This document shows positions 46,453 through 58,435 of a stretch of DNA of 64,000 nucleotides, piece by piece. The position numbers and the translations under genes were made by a program. Every line of letters starts with the position of its first letter. Position 1 is the stretch's first letter. Below the pieces are notes generated by a model, which had not been told where the DNA came from, searched no databases, and worked only from the letters and a program-made list of their open reading frames with translations. This DNA comes from Sparassis latifolia (lineage: Eukaryota > Basidiomycota > Agaricomycetes > Polyporales > Sparassidaceae): contig CM031556.1 of the NCBI GenBank assembly GCA_018466975.1, forward strand, positions 3,224,001-3,288,000, given 5' to 3'.

Positions 46453-48852
46453 ATGTCCTCCGTCCTGCGCACCGCCCGCGCATCCCTCCGCGGCCCCGCA
46501 CTCGCCTACGCCGCCCGAGCCATGAGTTCCGTCCCCGCGCTCCCCCTCTCCCCACCCTCCCCCGACGAGGAGACAGCCGCATTCTCTTCCCGCGTCGCCG
46601 CCCTCGAGTCCTTCTTTGCTCTCCCCCGCTTCGCCTCTCTGAAGCGGCCCTACACCGCCGCCTCTGTTGCGTCCAAACAAGGCTCTCTCCCCGTCCTTCC
46701 GCTCCCCTCCACCCTCCTCGCAGACAAGCTCTATGCGCTCTTCTCCAAGGCCGCCTCAGAGGGTCGCCCGGTGCACACCATGGGCGCGATAGACCCCGTG
46801 CAGCTCACACAGATGGCCCCCCACCAAGAGGTCGTCTATGTCAGCGGGTGGGCCTGCTCCAGCCTGCTCACGACATGCCACAACGAGGTCGGACCGGACA
46901 TTGGGTGCGCATATCCTCTCATACACCCGTTATATGCGCTGAAATCTCCCGCGGCGCGCTCTGCAGAGACTACCCGTACACGACCGTTCCGAACCAGGTC
47001 GAGCGGCTCTTCCGCGCGCAGCTGCTGCACGACAAGAAGCACTACGATGAGCGCATGTTTGCGAGCCCGGAGGAGCGCGCGAAGATGCCGTATGTCGACT
47101 ATCTGCGTCCCATTATCGCGGATGCAGATATGGGGTGAGCATTGGGACTGCATGCCTCGTACTACTCTGAATTCACTATGACTGCAGACACGGCGGACTT
47201 TCGACCGTGATGAAGCTCACGAAGCTCTTTGCAGAGTCTGTGAGTATGACGGTCTTATCGCCTTAGGCACGCATTAATGGAGCACTACAGGGCGCATCCG
47301 CAATCCACCTGGAAGACCAGCTCGTGGGCGGTAAAAAGGTGCGTTCTCCAATCTCACACATCGTGGCAAACTAACACGCCCCAGTGCGGGCACCTCGCGG
47401 GCAAAGTGCTCGTTCCCGCGTCCGCGCACATCTCGCGGCTCATTGCAGCGCGTTTCCAGCTGGACATGCTCCAGCACACGATGCTACTGATCGCACGCAC
47501 GGACGCCGAGTCTGCGAAGCTGCTCTCGTCGACGGTCGACGTGCTCGACCACGAGTTCATCCGCGGCGTCACGGTACCCGACACCCCGCTAGCGGAGGTC
47601 ATTGCGCGTGCGGAGGCCGACGGCCGCCCCGGCTCCGAGGTCGACTCGATCGAGAAGGCGTGGCTCGCGCGGAACCCGATGTGCACGTTTAACGAGGGTG
47701 CGTGGTCGCGTCCGATTTTCTGCGGTCAAGGTAAGAGTGCTGAGGGCGTGCTTCGTGTTAGCTGTGGAGAAGGCAATCCATGCATCGGCCATTGAGGACA
47801 AGGACACGGCTATCCGCGGGTACCACGAGGCCGCTGCGGGTAAGTCAAACGCAGAGGCACGCGACATCGCACAGGACATCCTTGGCGAGCCCATATTCTG
47901 GGACTGGGACCGTAAGTCCTCATTTGCACCACCTCTATGTTTCCTCGTTAGCTTGGTCTTCCTCTGCAGTGCCGAAGACGCGTGAAGGCTACTACCACTA
48001 CACCGGAGGCGTCGAGGCGAGTTGATCGCGTACATGCGCGCTGTCGCGAGGCACTGACGAGTGACGGACGGTAGGCCGCGATCAAGCGCGAGCTCGCGTT
48101 CGCGCCGTACGCGGACATGATCTGGCTCGAGACGAAGCTGCCCGACCTCGCACAGGCGCGCTACTTCTCGCGCAAGATCCGGGAGAAGTACCCCGGCAAG
48201 TGCGTGTCCCGCTTCTCTTCCTGTCCTCAAGAGCCTGATTGCGATGCTGCGCAGGTGGTTCGTGTACAACCTGAGCCCGAGCTTCAACTGGTCAGCGCAG
48301 GGCTTCTCAGGTGCGGTGTCGGCGAAGGTGTGCTCGGTTCTAGCTCGGCGCTCATGCACGGTGTAGATTCGGACTTGAAGAACTTCGTGTGGGACCTGGG
48401 CAAGGAGGGGTAAGCTGTCCACCCTCGGTGATCTCAGGTAAACTGAGACGCTGTTCCCCCGCAGCTTCGTCCTGCAGCTGATCTCCCTCGCGGGCCTGCA
48501 CCTCAACGCGGCCGCTACAGGTACGCACCTCTGCAAGTAAGAAAGGACAGTGCTGACTGACTAATGGGAACACAGCTGAGCTCGCGGCGCGGTACAAGAC
48601 GGACGGGATGCTCGCGTACGTCGAGCTGGTCCAGCGCAAGGAGAAGGCGCTCGGGTGCGACGTGCTCACGCACCAAAAGTGGTGCGTCCCACCTTTCGGC
48701 ATCTCATTCGGTCTATGCGTCGACGGTGCTAACACCATGCTTGTACGCACAGGAGCGGCGCGAACTACATCGACCGCATCCTCACGACCGTCTCTGCGGG
48801 CTCGTCGAGCACTTCCGCCGTGGGCGGCGACTCGACGGAACACTCGTTCTGA
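46453..48852 (+). CDS. Mitochondrial isocitrate lyase family enzyme, probably 2-methylisocitrate lyase
   Basis: The family cleaves isocitrate or 2-methylisocitrate to succinate plus glyoxylate or pyruvate; the methyl form completes the methylcitrate cycle for propionyl-Co[21 protein letters not shown] is an Arg/Ala-rich mitochondrial presequence; an upstream ATG at 46345 ([12 protein letters not shown]) could extend it. Motifs in order: [83 protein letters not shown] (catalytic Cys, with an intron between KK and CGH), [20 protein letters not shown] with [46 protein letters not shown] and [11 protein letters not shown]. The presequence and the [21 protein letters not shown] block favour methylisocitrate lyase over the glyoxysomal enzyme. 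No PTS1 at the end (EHSF). About ten introns. Confidence 0.83.
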
Positions 48853-49918
48853 GCGGCCGCGTGGCCGTGCTGGGGTGACATCTATCGCGTAGATGGGTAT
48901 ATCTCTGATGATAATGATGATCTGACTGAATTAAGCTATGGGGACATCCCCATCGCAGTGGTCGTCTCAGCCAGCCACTTACAGGAACACCGCGAAGCGG
49001 AACAGTCTATTAATTGCGGTAGATTAAGTTAAAAACAAGAGAGATGGATACGACATAACATGCAGCCGCATCGTTGGACAATCGAACACATACAAGGGAA
49101 ACCGAGCAGCGAATCGAGACCTCCACTACGCCGACGGGCAGGTGCCTACGTGAGTGGAGCATGTTGCATCCTGAATCACAAGATACGATGCTCGGGCTAG
49201 TAGAAGACATCGCAATCCACTAGTACTGGGCTCCATTTGCAGTATCTCGCGCCCACTAAGATTGGCCTCCACGGGTGAGGGCCATTAGCGGTGTCTGCAC
49301 CAGGCCCATACATGCCACTGGCACAAAAGGAGCAGCACAGATCCTCGCACTTGTTGAAATTAAGTGTGGCCAATGGAGGGATATTACAGTGAAAATGAAG
49401 ATTTGAGCACACTGGCAAGTGAACCGCAGGTCTCTTAGTGGATGGCCTCACTGATGTGCGTTATCCCTTAAACCATGTGCCCTTGCTGTCTTTCAACCAC
49501 TCTTACCATGCTCAGACATCACACAGGGGATGGTACATAGAGAAGAAATTGTGCGAGATAAGCGCGACACCAGCCGCCAGCACCGGCGATGCTTGTATTA
49601 CATGGCAACTACGAGAACTTATATCTAATGAGATAATAATAACACAGCGAAAGCAAATGCGGAATAGACACAGAACGAATGCAAAGTCGGATGTACACGG
49701 AATTAGATCGTGGTATATACTGCGGCGCGCGCACCAAAAATGTACGGATATGTAGTGAACGGTGCATAGCAAGATGGGGCAAAAATGGACGGACATGCGA
49801 GGTGAATAGTGCATAGCGAGATGGGGCAAAAAGTCGGGGAAAGGAAAGGAGGTATTGGGGCACCAGCATGCCCCAGCATGATCGTTCGAGCCAGCACGCG
49901 CATTCAAGTTCAATGGGT
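48853..49918. other. Spacer between lyase and the large disordered-protein gene
   Basis: About 1.07 kb between convergent genes. Two tandem repeat units are annotated at 49736-49827. No gene was recognised. Confidence 0.5.
49736..49827. repeat. Imperfect tandem duplication, ~46 base unit
   Basis: Units 49736-49780 and 49781-49827 both read AAAAATG(T/G)ACGGA...GTGCATAGC(A/G)AGATGGGGC, with a few changes and a 2-base length difference. A third unit starts (AAAAAGTCGG) and stops. Confidence 0.75.
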
Positions 49919-52900
49919 TCACTCCACAGACGTCATCGAGTGGTCCAGCGCATGGTACGGGTACGACAGCGTCGACTCGAGCACGTACGAGTCGAGATTT
50001 GGCGACACGATCTCGAACTGCGACGCGTCGAGCCGGCTCTCCCCCGAGTCCACCGACGAGCGCGCTGCGAACGCCGCACCGTGCCGCGGAGGCGAGCTTG
50101 CCGGATTCAGGCGCGACGACGCGCGCGGTGGCGATGACGTCGACGACGCAGACGAGGACGTGCTGCCCTGCTTACGCGGAGACGTGCGCTTTTCCTTTTC
50201 GCCTAGCTGCGACTGCCGGCTGCTCGAGCGCGATGATTGCATGTGCGCGAACTGCTCAGGTAGCGCAGGGCTCGGTGGGATGTCGACCAGCGTCGCCGAC
50301 GAGGACGACATTACAGAGCCACGTCGCGCGGACGCGATGCCGTCCAGAATACTCGGCCGTCGGCGCTTCATCAGCACGTCCGGCGGCTGCGACGCCTCCG
50401 AGTGTAATGTGCCCCCGTTGTGCGGTGGGCCCCCACTGGGCAGCGACTGCGCGGAGAGGCTGCCTGACGCCGACTTCCACGACTTGAGGATCGACTTGCG
50501 CACGCTGCCGTTCTTCTCCGCGGGCGGAACGGGGGAGGGTATGGGCGTCAGCGGCATCGGCGAAGACATGGCTGAGTCAGGCGTGAAAGTGCGCAACGGG
50601 ACGGGCGGCAGCTGTGGGGAGGGCCCTCGTGACAGATCAAGAGGCGGCGTGCGACTTGGGACAGGGTAGCGGCCGTCGACCTCAACATGCAGACTGTGCA
50701 TTGACGGCCTACGTTTCTTGACCAGCACTGGCATACCATCGCTCGATACGTTGACGTGGTCGCCCGGCTGAGGGGAACGCGAGATAGTCCTGGACATCGG
50801 GCGGCTTGGGGGTTGGTCCTGGAGGTGCCCAGTCGGCATGGTATTTGGAGATGACCGTCCTGAGTCGGGCACGATGGGCGTCGCAGACCCCGAGAGCGAC
50901 AGTTTGTTGTTAGTCTTGCGCCACAGCTTTTTAATGCCCTTCATGCTCACGATCGACGCGGTCTTTGATGGCTTCGGCCCCTCCTCGGACGTGGCCGAAT
51001 CGAGGGAAAACCGACTCGAAGGGGTCTGCGAGGCAGATCTGTCGTGGTCATTCTGATCGCGGCTGTTCACGCGAAACGCTGAGTTCCTACTATGCGGCAG
51101 CGGGGGGAGCTCGCCGTAGTGTCCTGCCGCGTGCTGCTGGTGCTTCTCGTCGGACAGCCGTACTACTTCTGCCTCAGAGGGAAACCGTCCAAACGGGTCC
51201 GGCGAGAGGGGTATCACGGGCGACTGCGCACCGCTGCTCTGTCGAAAAAGTGGCGATACGAGCGGAGGGTATAGCGCCGCCTCCTCCTGCTCGCGCCGCC
51301 TCGCCAGCGTTTCATCGGAGATCGTGCCCGAGCGGGTACGCCGCTGGAACGGCGACCGCGGCGGCTCCGTCGGGATGCCGTTGAAGGCAAACTTGGGTGG
51401 GGAAGGAGGCAGATTCGCTGCATTCGTGGGGGGCGACAGCGACGCGTCGCGCCCGCTCAGTGCAGAGAAGGGCACCGCGGGCCAGGACGCGCCATCGGTT
51501 GGCAACTTAGCACTTCTAGTGGCAATGGAATAATGTGAACATTAGTCTGCGGTCCCTCGCGAAGATTCACAATGGTTTGACTAACCCCTGGGGAGGAGAC
51601 CCCGCGTTCTGTACATTCAATCTAGGAGATCTCCACTGCGACGGTGGGGACAGTGTGGATGCCGAATGGGTGGGCCGCCGTGGACTCTCAGCCAGCTCTT
51701 CCGTGCCCAAGTGATGAGGAGAGAATTGAGCCAGGTTCTGAGGAGTGATATCAATAGCTATGCCAACCGAACACCAGCAAGGGCACGCACCCTCTCGATC
51801 TCGTCGAGCTGGGCCTTCATCATAACCTGGCTTCGCCGCCGGTCATGAGGGTCGCTCTCGTCAAACTGAGAGCACGCATCAGTGAACCAAACGCAGAGCA
51901 ACGATTTGAGAAATGTTACCTCCAGGCCGAGATCGAGGTCCTCGAAGAAGGCGCCATCCCGTTTTTCTTCTTCGGGGCTCCTACTCTTCTTGAGCTCAAT
52001 CATGTCCTCATCTTCTGGGGGAACAAGAAGTGTCGTATCACCGCCTTTCATGTACTCTGTCGACTCGGACGTTGCAGGCGATGCGCCATCGAGGTATGGC
52101 AAATGCGAGCGGTCGAGGACCTGTGCGGAGGGCATCAGGTTCAACGGCGGTGGAGGCTGTTTCTTGATCGTCCCCGCCGTCGTGAGCGATGACCGAAGTC
52201 TGCTTGCAGATGGCGGAGAAGCAGGTATTGAAACCACTAGCGAGGGTTTAGAATGCCTATTCCAGAGCTCTGCTACCTCCTCCTCGTCCCTGTCTTCTGT
52301 CATGCTATCTTCGAGATCTTCTGGGACGGCGGCAAGAGCGCTGCCGTTTAATGCCAGGTCGACCACGTTCGGATCCTTCTCCCTGTCTGTCTGCGAGTCT
52401 GTATGAACGTGAATCCAGGTCTCCGCATCCGTACCGAAGACATCAGCGAGCGGGTCATATTGAAGCCCGTTCAGCCGCGCAGTTGGATCGTCGTCATCTG
52501 TCTCATCGCCAAACTCAACATCCTCCGGAGATTCAGGAAGCTGCGAGTACGCTCCCTCCGTATCGATCTCCTCCGCCTCGGCCTGCCTGTCCCGCAGAAA
52601 CTGAGGGGTGGGGCTGCCCGGCCTGACCTTGTCCACGAGCGCGAGGTCAAGGGGAGCCTTGCGCACATCCTCGTCCTCTCCCTCGTCGCCGTCAACGCGA
52701 GACCCGGACCGCTTGCGCACGCCCGCCCGGCTCTCCGCCCGGTTTGCGTGGTTGATGCGCCTGCTCCGCGCCCATGGCTCGTACCATGCGGCCTTCCTGC
52801 GGTCGATGTCGAACTCCACCTTCGCCAGGACGGGGATGAGCGTAGGAGAGTGCAGACCCGGGAGGAGGAAGTCCTCCGCCTGCGCATCAGCCCCGCCGAG

Positions 52901-53776
52901 CGCGGAAACGGACGTTATTGACTCGGGCGTGTCGAGCTCGGACTGGAAAGAGAAGCCGGAGTATGACGGTGTGGAAGGCGAGGGCGTCACTGCCGACAGC
53001 GATTGAGGGGTCTCAGCTCTTCGTGGCGGGATCGCCGGGAGCAGGCTATTCGAGACCACGTCCTGCAGGAGATTTGGCGAGGATTCTGTGGCGGGACTAA
53101 TGCCCAGCCCGAACGACCTTCGACTGGTGACCACAGGTTCGTCCTTCTCGGCCTTCACGACGCGTAACCATATATGCCGCCATATGTCCTCTGATATCCT
53201 GGGACCTGGCTCATCGAGCGCGTCGACATTCTCGGAATCATGACTACGTTTCGGGCTCGGCGTAGATGCAAGCAGATATAGTAACATGCCCGCTGTGCTG
53301 GGTAACGCGTACTCCTTCGCAATTGCAGCCAACTGGCTTGAAAGAGTGGGACACACCGGGACAAGAACGCCACGCATGAACTGGGCGTGATATCCAGACG
53401 CAGTGGGTGGGGGCGGGCTCAGCTCCAGGTCATCAGACGCGTCAGAATCATGGGGCAAGTGCAGAGGAGGGACGACATGAAGAAGAAACTTTGTAGAAGA
53501 GTGAGACGTGAAGGTTTGGGCAGATGCGGCAGAGGGCGTGGGGGAGCTTCGGAAATGGTCAAGAAATGACGAAGATGCGGACGAGTGGGGAAAAGGAGGG
53601 GATATCGATGGCGAAGGCGCATAGGTATGTACGGCAGGGAGCGGGGTAGACACACCGAGAGCATTAGCTAGTTTTGCGAGTCTGTGCGGTGGGAGAGGGT
53701 TGCGTGGAGGAGGCCATGAGGGACTTGACATGGGAGACGGGCGAGAGGAGCGTTCGGAGATCGTTGTTCCTGGCAT
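49919..53776 (-). CDS. Large, mostly disordered fungal protein, function unknown
   Basis: Two long open stretches that look like separate genes join through in-frame introns. Minus-strand ATG 53776 starts MPGTTISERSSRPSPMSSPS. Around residues 130-220 is an ordered, conserved-looking block (FMRGVLVPVCPTLSSQLAAI; EYALPSTAGMLLYLLAS; GPRISEDIWRHIWLRVVKAE), followed by long acidic and Ser/Pro-rich linkers (VEFDIDRRKAAWYEPWARSR is one structured island). After an intron near 51910-51860, DRRRSQVMMKAQLDEIERVR may be a short coiled coil. A small exon (NLAQFSPHHLGTEELAES) and an intron ending CCACTAG lead to the second half, Ser/Pro/Arg-rich (SIVSMKGIKKLWRKTNNKLS; SVRKSILKSWKSASGS). It ends ESTLSYPYHALDHSMTSVE. 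About 1,200 residues. I do not recognise the family. Confidence 0.65.
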
Positions 53777-55943
53777 GACGGTCGTAGAAAGCGGCAGAAG
53801 TTGAGTACACGAAAGATTATGGTATCACCATCGGTCTGACAGCGGGAAAATACAGAAAATGAACACAACTGCTACAGAACTTGGAGGGTAACGTGACGCA
53901 CTACAACCGGAGAAAGACCTTCCCCAACGCTGAGATTATCGGACGAAGCCAGGACAGCCAACCTATGCCAAAAGAAAGTGGAAGAGAGCAGGAGGACGCG
54001 CGAGACAGAGGAGAGACCGTGTCGGACTCGGAGAGGGCAAGTACTAAATGACCTTGGCAATTGGACCAGACTCCCGGTCTCCCGTAAGGACGGGTCAAAC
54101 TCAGGTCCCAACATCGAACTCAGATTCCCGAATCAGGTTCTTCGGTGTCGCCTCCGGGAACTCGCCTGGCAGCCTGATTGCGCTCCGTCCTCCACTGTCC
54201 AGGACAACGCTGCGCCAACAGTACTTTCTCCTCTTTCTCATCCACAATTACTCCTCTCACCCCGTTTGCTTGAGTGCCCCTGCGCAGCTTGAACAATCTA
54301 CATCTGGTCATCTTGCTGCTGAGTACTCCGCACCCCTTTGATGTGTCTCAGTGATTCTGATTGATGCTCCGTACGCTCAAGATATTCCCTGTCTCCCACT
54401 GGCTGCGGAGTCATCGACAGTGCTGTCGTACTCATCCGAAGTTTGCCCCCAGGGAGATCCCAGAAGCCCATGCAATTGAAAAACCTGCAGCGGCTGTAGA
54501 CATGCCAACTTGTCTTAACAGTTCGTCAATGATTCGGAACGTTCGTCCAGTTCTCGTCTCATCCGTCCGTTTGGTTTTATTCCGTTATGGTTTCATCTGT
54601 ATCACCCGGATCCTCCTATCTGTGGTGCCCGGATTACAAGCGTATGAACGTTTAAGCCCTATGTCTCGGCTTTGACAGCCGTCTTGCCCCTGGTGCTGCA
54701 GTTGTATCCGAGACAAACCTCTGCACCCAAATCGATGCTGCATATAAGCCCCGCGTGGATCACTTGTTCATCACATCTGTCGACTCGGCATGCGAAGTCT
54801 TATTTCCGACTTCGGATCTCGTGCGTTCAGCTCCACCTTCACTTGGTTAACGTTGATGATCCCCATGCCATCCCACATTTCATGCCACGCAGGTGCGACC
54901 CGTTCTCTGTACGCCTTTGCTTTTTCCCTACCTCAACCTGTTCGGTCTATTGCATCCTAATTCTTTTGCATATTTATTCTGTCCATGACATAGAAGCCTA
55001 CACGACAGGCGATTTACGTGACAGATCTGTCTCCACCACTTACTCCCGATTTCCGGACTCGCGTGTTCATTGCTGTTCATGTCTGACTGACACTTTCGAG
55101 CATTTACCAATGTCAGAGTTCTGCTACATCGCTGGTAGCAGTCCGGAATCGTCCGTAGCTCTCCCACTAGCAGCCTGTGCAGGTGCCAATCATGGCTTTC
55201 TCGTATCTTCCCAATGAACTGTCATAGGCGGTCGTGCCACGAAGTCGAAGCGAGTCTGAATCAATCAATTGACTTGGTCGTGTGAGCGACATCCCGGATG
55301 CCTTGTGCAGGACAACTCTCCCATTCCAGAAGCATCTCTGCGTAGAACTCTTCCCGCTGGTATGCAGTCTGAACATGGAGATGACGCGACAACGCGACAT
55401 GACCCTGTATGATCCTAGATACGTGTTTGCCATTGGGAAGTCGTGTGCAGTATGACTGCGCCAACCCCGACAGGCCCCGACCTTCCAGCTACTAAATTGT
55501 GACCTCGATAGTATTGGACAGTGATTAACGAAGGCCATGCGCGTCCATATATCCGCGAGCCATTGCTTGCAACCGCTGCGGCTAGCTGCATTAACATGAG
55601 CACAATCAACTCAGAGTCGGACGACTTTCCTTGTTGCTTCCATTTCCCGAAGTCTATGTTGGCATAGTCAGCTAAATTTATTCGTTTTCTCGTTTTCTGT
55701 ACGTAGCATTATGCCGAAACTATGTGTTCGTCGTGAATCGTGACAAATAGGAAAGTAACGTAGGGATCGATGAGATTGTATGGTATGCCGACAAATCAAA
55801 CACATGTGACGAAGTCCCAACGTAAAAAGTCAAGGGTTGTCCGGAACGGTCGAAATGTCCACGACGGTATTACGATTGTACCAGGTGACCAAACTAGCCA
55901 GTGAAAGTCTGTCCTATAGATGCCAAAGGCGCTATATCGATGT
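53777..55943. other. Gene-poor stretch
   Basis: About 2.2 kb with no protein family, tRNA or repeat I can recognise. Open frames such as 54672-55217 (plus, starting at TTG) and 55167-55538 (minus) have unremarkable composition. The first few hundred bases should include the promoter of the large minus-strand gene; the rest is unexplained. Confidence 0.5.
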
Positions 55944-56759
55944 CTAGAGAGCGACAAAGGCACCTGCGACGGCGCCGACGGCCATGACGATCCACGAACC
56001 GATGCTCGTATCGATGTGCGCCGCGCCGTTGCCGTTGAAGGAACTAGGTGAGGGCGCGTTCGACGAAGAGGTCTGAGATGAGGACGATGAACCGGTAGAA
56101 GAGGCAGATGATCCGCTGGATGATCCCGTCGTCGACGCGGACCTGTCAGGTGAAGGGTGAGTTGCGAGCTAGATGCACGCATCAATTGCACATACGCAGA
56201 TCCGGAGCTGGAGGAGCTGGCGGCAGTCGAAGATGAGGAGGCTGCCGAGGTGGATGGCGTCGCACCAATGGCAAAGTCACCGGACTGAGCGAAGACGTCG
56301 TTGATGTTGCTGTGGGGGAAACGTAAGACTGGTTCTCCTCATGCTACCTGACTTTATACTCACGAAATGTTCACCGCCTGCAGAAGGTACCCATCTCTGG
56401 AATGGCAACGCAACTTCAGCGAATGATGGCAATAAAGAGACGCAGAAACATACCCAGGCGGGACGACTGGCAGCTCGACCAACAAGACACCCGTCGAAGG
56501 GTCCACGTTGTTGGCGAGGCCGAACGAGTTGTGAAAGTTGACAGGGTTGACCAGCTCGAACGACCACGTGGATGGATCCGTGGATGCCGATGTCCAGGTA
56601 ATGTTGGCTTGAATGGCGCTATCCCAATTGGCCGGTGTCTGGATGGTGAGAGCCGACACCAGCGGCAGCAGGGCGGCGAGAGCGCTGAAGGTGACCAAAC
56701 TCAGTCGATCCCGCAGCCAACATACGACAAAGTAGTACGAACCTAATCTTCACAAACAT
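55944..56759 (-). CDS. Secreted GPI-anchored protein with Kre9/Knh1-like domain
   Basis: Start ATG 56759; a short first exon (MFVKI) and a 57-base intron give the signal peptide MFVKISALAALLPLVSA. The mature start LTIQTPANWDSAIQANITW continues with STDPSTWSFELVNPVN, NNVDPSTGVLLVELPVVPPG, GYLLQAVNIS and FAQSGDFAIGAT. This beta-sandwich is the Kre9/Knh1-like domain common in fungal Ser/Thr-rich GPI proteins. A tail of Ser/Thr/Ala runs, interrupted by an intron, follows and ends with a GPI signal: small residues NGNGAAHIDTS, then the hydrophobic IGSWIVMAVGAVAGAFVAL. Expected on the cell surface or wall. The role is unknown; yeast Kre9 and Knh1 affect beta-1,6-glucan, but most members are uncharacterised. 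Confidence 0.82.
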
Positions 56760-57189
56760 ACTGAGCAGTTTTTGAAGATGTCGGGCTGGGGTGAGCGGAG
56801 GGGGAGTGAGATGGCACAACGCGAAGGAGGCGAAGGAGCGAACAGCTGGGGACCGTCTTATGTAGGCCGAGGCTTTCCCACGCTGCAGCGAGAACCTTCC
56901 TCAGGTCACGCTCACGCTCTCGACTATTTTTACGCAACTCAATTTCTCATCCTGGAATACGCCCGGTCGCAGCTGGCCGCGGCCTGTCAAGAAAATAATC
57001 TTGACATGCTATCCGACACGATGTTTGCCGCGTTCCAGCTCATGCCTCCCATACTCAGCCACCGCACCACAGCACAAACATTGCGCTAAGGCTCCTGCTT
57101 ATAGGAGCCCGCAATCGGGACGTTCTCAAGCTCCTAAGAAGGGCCTATACCAAACACCCGGGGCGGAACGATCTATTTCATGATCACAT
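56760..57189. other. Spacer between GPI protein and ATP23 genes
   Basis: About 430 bases, tandem minus-strand genes on both sides: 3' flank of ATP23 and promoter of the GPI gene. Nothing else was recognised. Confidence 0.5.
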
Positions 57190-58126
57190 CTAGTATATCT
57201 GCAGAACAAATAGCGTTTAGCCCCCTCTAAGTCTCCTGAGCGGATACCCCCAAACGCACCTCGTCGAATGGTCTAGTGTCATTGAAGCAGCTATCCCAGA
57301 CCTCGTTGACAGCGCGCTCGGCAGCCGCTACGTCTGGACATGCCGCATTCGCACTGACGGAGAGTACAGCACGCCGCCGGACGCACTCCTGTCCGCAAAG
57401 GGCTCAGACGCGTCACACACACACCAAATGAATGAATGAACGGCACGGCGCCCCTCTGACCTGATGCTGCTTTGAGAACGCGAGCTGGCCTCTCCTTAGC
57501 TCCCGCGTGAATTTACAATCGCCGCTCAGGCTGTTCGCACGGATCTCCCGGGCGAAACATGTCAGCAAGCAGACGGAGCGTACGATCAGGAAGCACCTAC
57601 CTCGCTGCATGCATGGTGCCGCAGGTTCGTCCAGTCGACCTTGAACTTGCAGTGGTCATACATATGCACGAGCTCGTGCACCATGGTGTCCTCCATATGA
57701 TTTCTGCTGAAGAACTTCCCTTGGCAGAGGGCGATTACACCAAGCTCTGGGACGAATCCGCCTGCGCGGTTGTAGTCGCATGGGGTGCACACAATGTTCT
57801 CTGATGACACGGGGCATCCAGACAGCCTAAGGTGCTTGAGCATGAACACTACCGCAGGACCTGCATGGTAATGATAGAATCAATATAGACGAGACGGCAC
57901 AGCATAATGAAGAGGCAAGGGATAAAACTGACAGATACTGACTGTAGTTCATGAGCTCCCTCTTCCACTTCTCGCACGTCCGGTGGTGATGCTCCTCGAG
58001 GTCAGCCAGCCGCTCTTCCTGGGAGCCTCCGAGGCCTGTCATGAGAGCAAACTTCCGCCTCCATCGCTCGAATTCAGAGGTGCCAGAGCCAGAGGAACCA
58101 GAGCCAGAGCTGCCACTGGTGTCCAT
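57190..58126 (-). CDS. ATP23: Mitochondrial inner membrane metalloprotease ATP23
   Basis: Atp23 matures the Atp6 precursor and helps assemble the Fo ATP synthase; it also degrades intermembrane-space proteins. From ATG 58126 a low-complexity Ser/Gly head ([13 protein letters not shown]) leads to [20 protein letters not shown] and [12 protein letters not shown]. Then come [60 protein letters not shown] with the zinc motif HELVHMYDH (HExxH), and [20 protein letters not shown]. The final exons give [26 protein letters not shown] and [11 protein letters not shown], the typical Atp23 end; a last intron leaves only ATATACTAG as the terminal coding exon. Several family cysteines are kept. Confidence 0.9.
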
Positions 58127-58435
58127 AGCCAAAAGAGAAAACACCTCCCACACGTGATCCGATTTGCAACGTAAGTTTTGGATCTGAGATTCGGCATTCA
58201 ACGTTCCCCAGGAGCCTTTTGCTTCGCACAATATTTCTACATCGGTTTTCTGGGAAAAGTGTGCATAGGTGTGCATATGCCATGATTTGGCAAACCTTCC
58301 CTTGGCATTTGTATGACACGCTCATCATTCAATGGTATTTCGCATAGTCATTGACACAAAACACATGCATAATTCTGCCATCTCTAGACCAACGCTTCAG
58401 GGGTACGCAGAGATCATGCGAATGTAAATGGAATA
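58127..58435. other. Spacer between ATP23 and enoyl-CoA hydratase-like genes
   Basis: About 310 bases: ATP23 promoter and the 3' flank of the upstream gene. No separate feature. Confidence 0.5.

Noticed and set aside
49809..50669. 286-residue plus-strand frame opposite the large disordered protein
   Set aside because: Antisense shadow of a GC-rich, low-complexity coding region; composition reflects the minus-strand gene.
54120..54311. Minus frame with GVIVDEKEEKVLLAQR, reminiscent of a Nudix start
   Set aside because: No Nudix box (GX5EX7REUXEEXGU) follows, and the frame ends at once.
54672..55217. 181-residue plus-strand frame
   Set aside because: It begins at TTG, has no recognisable motif and no splice context.
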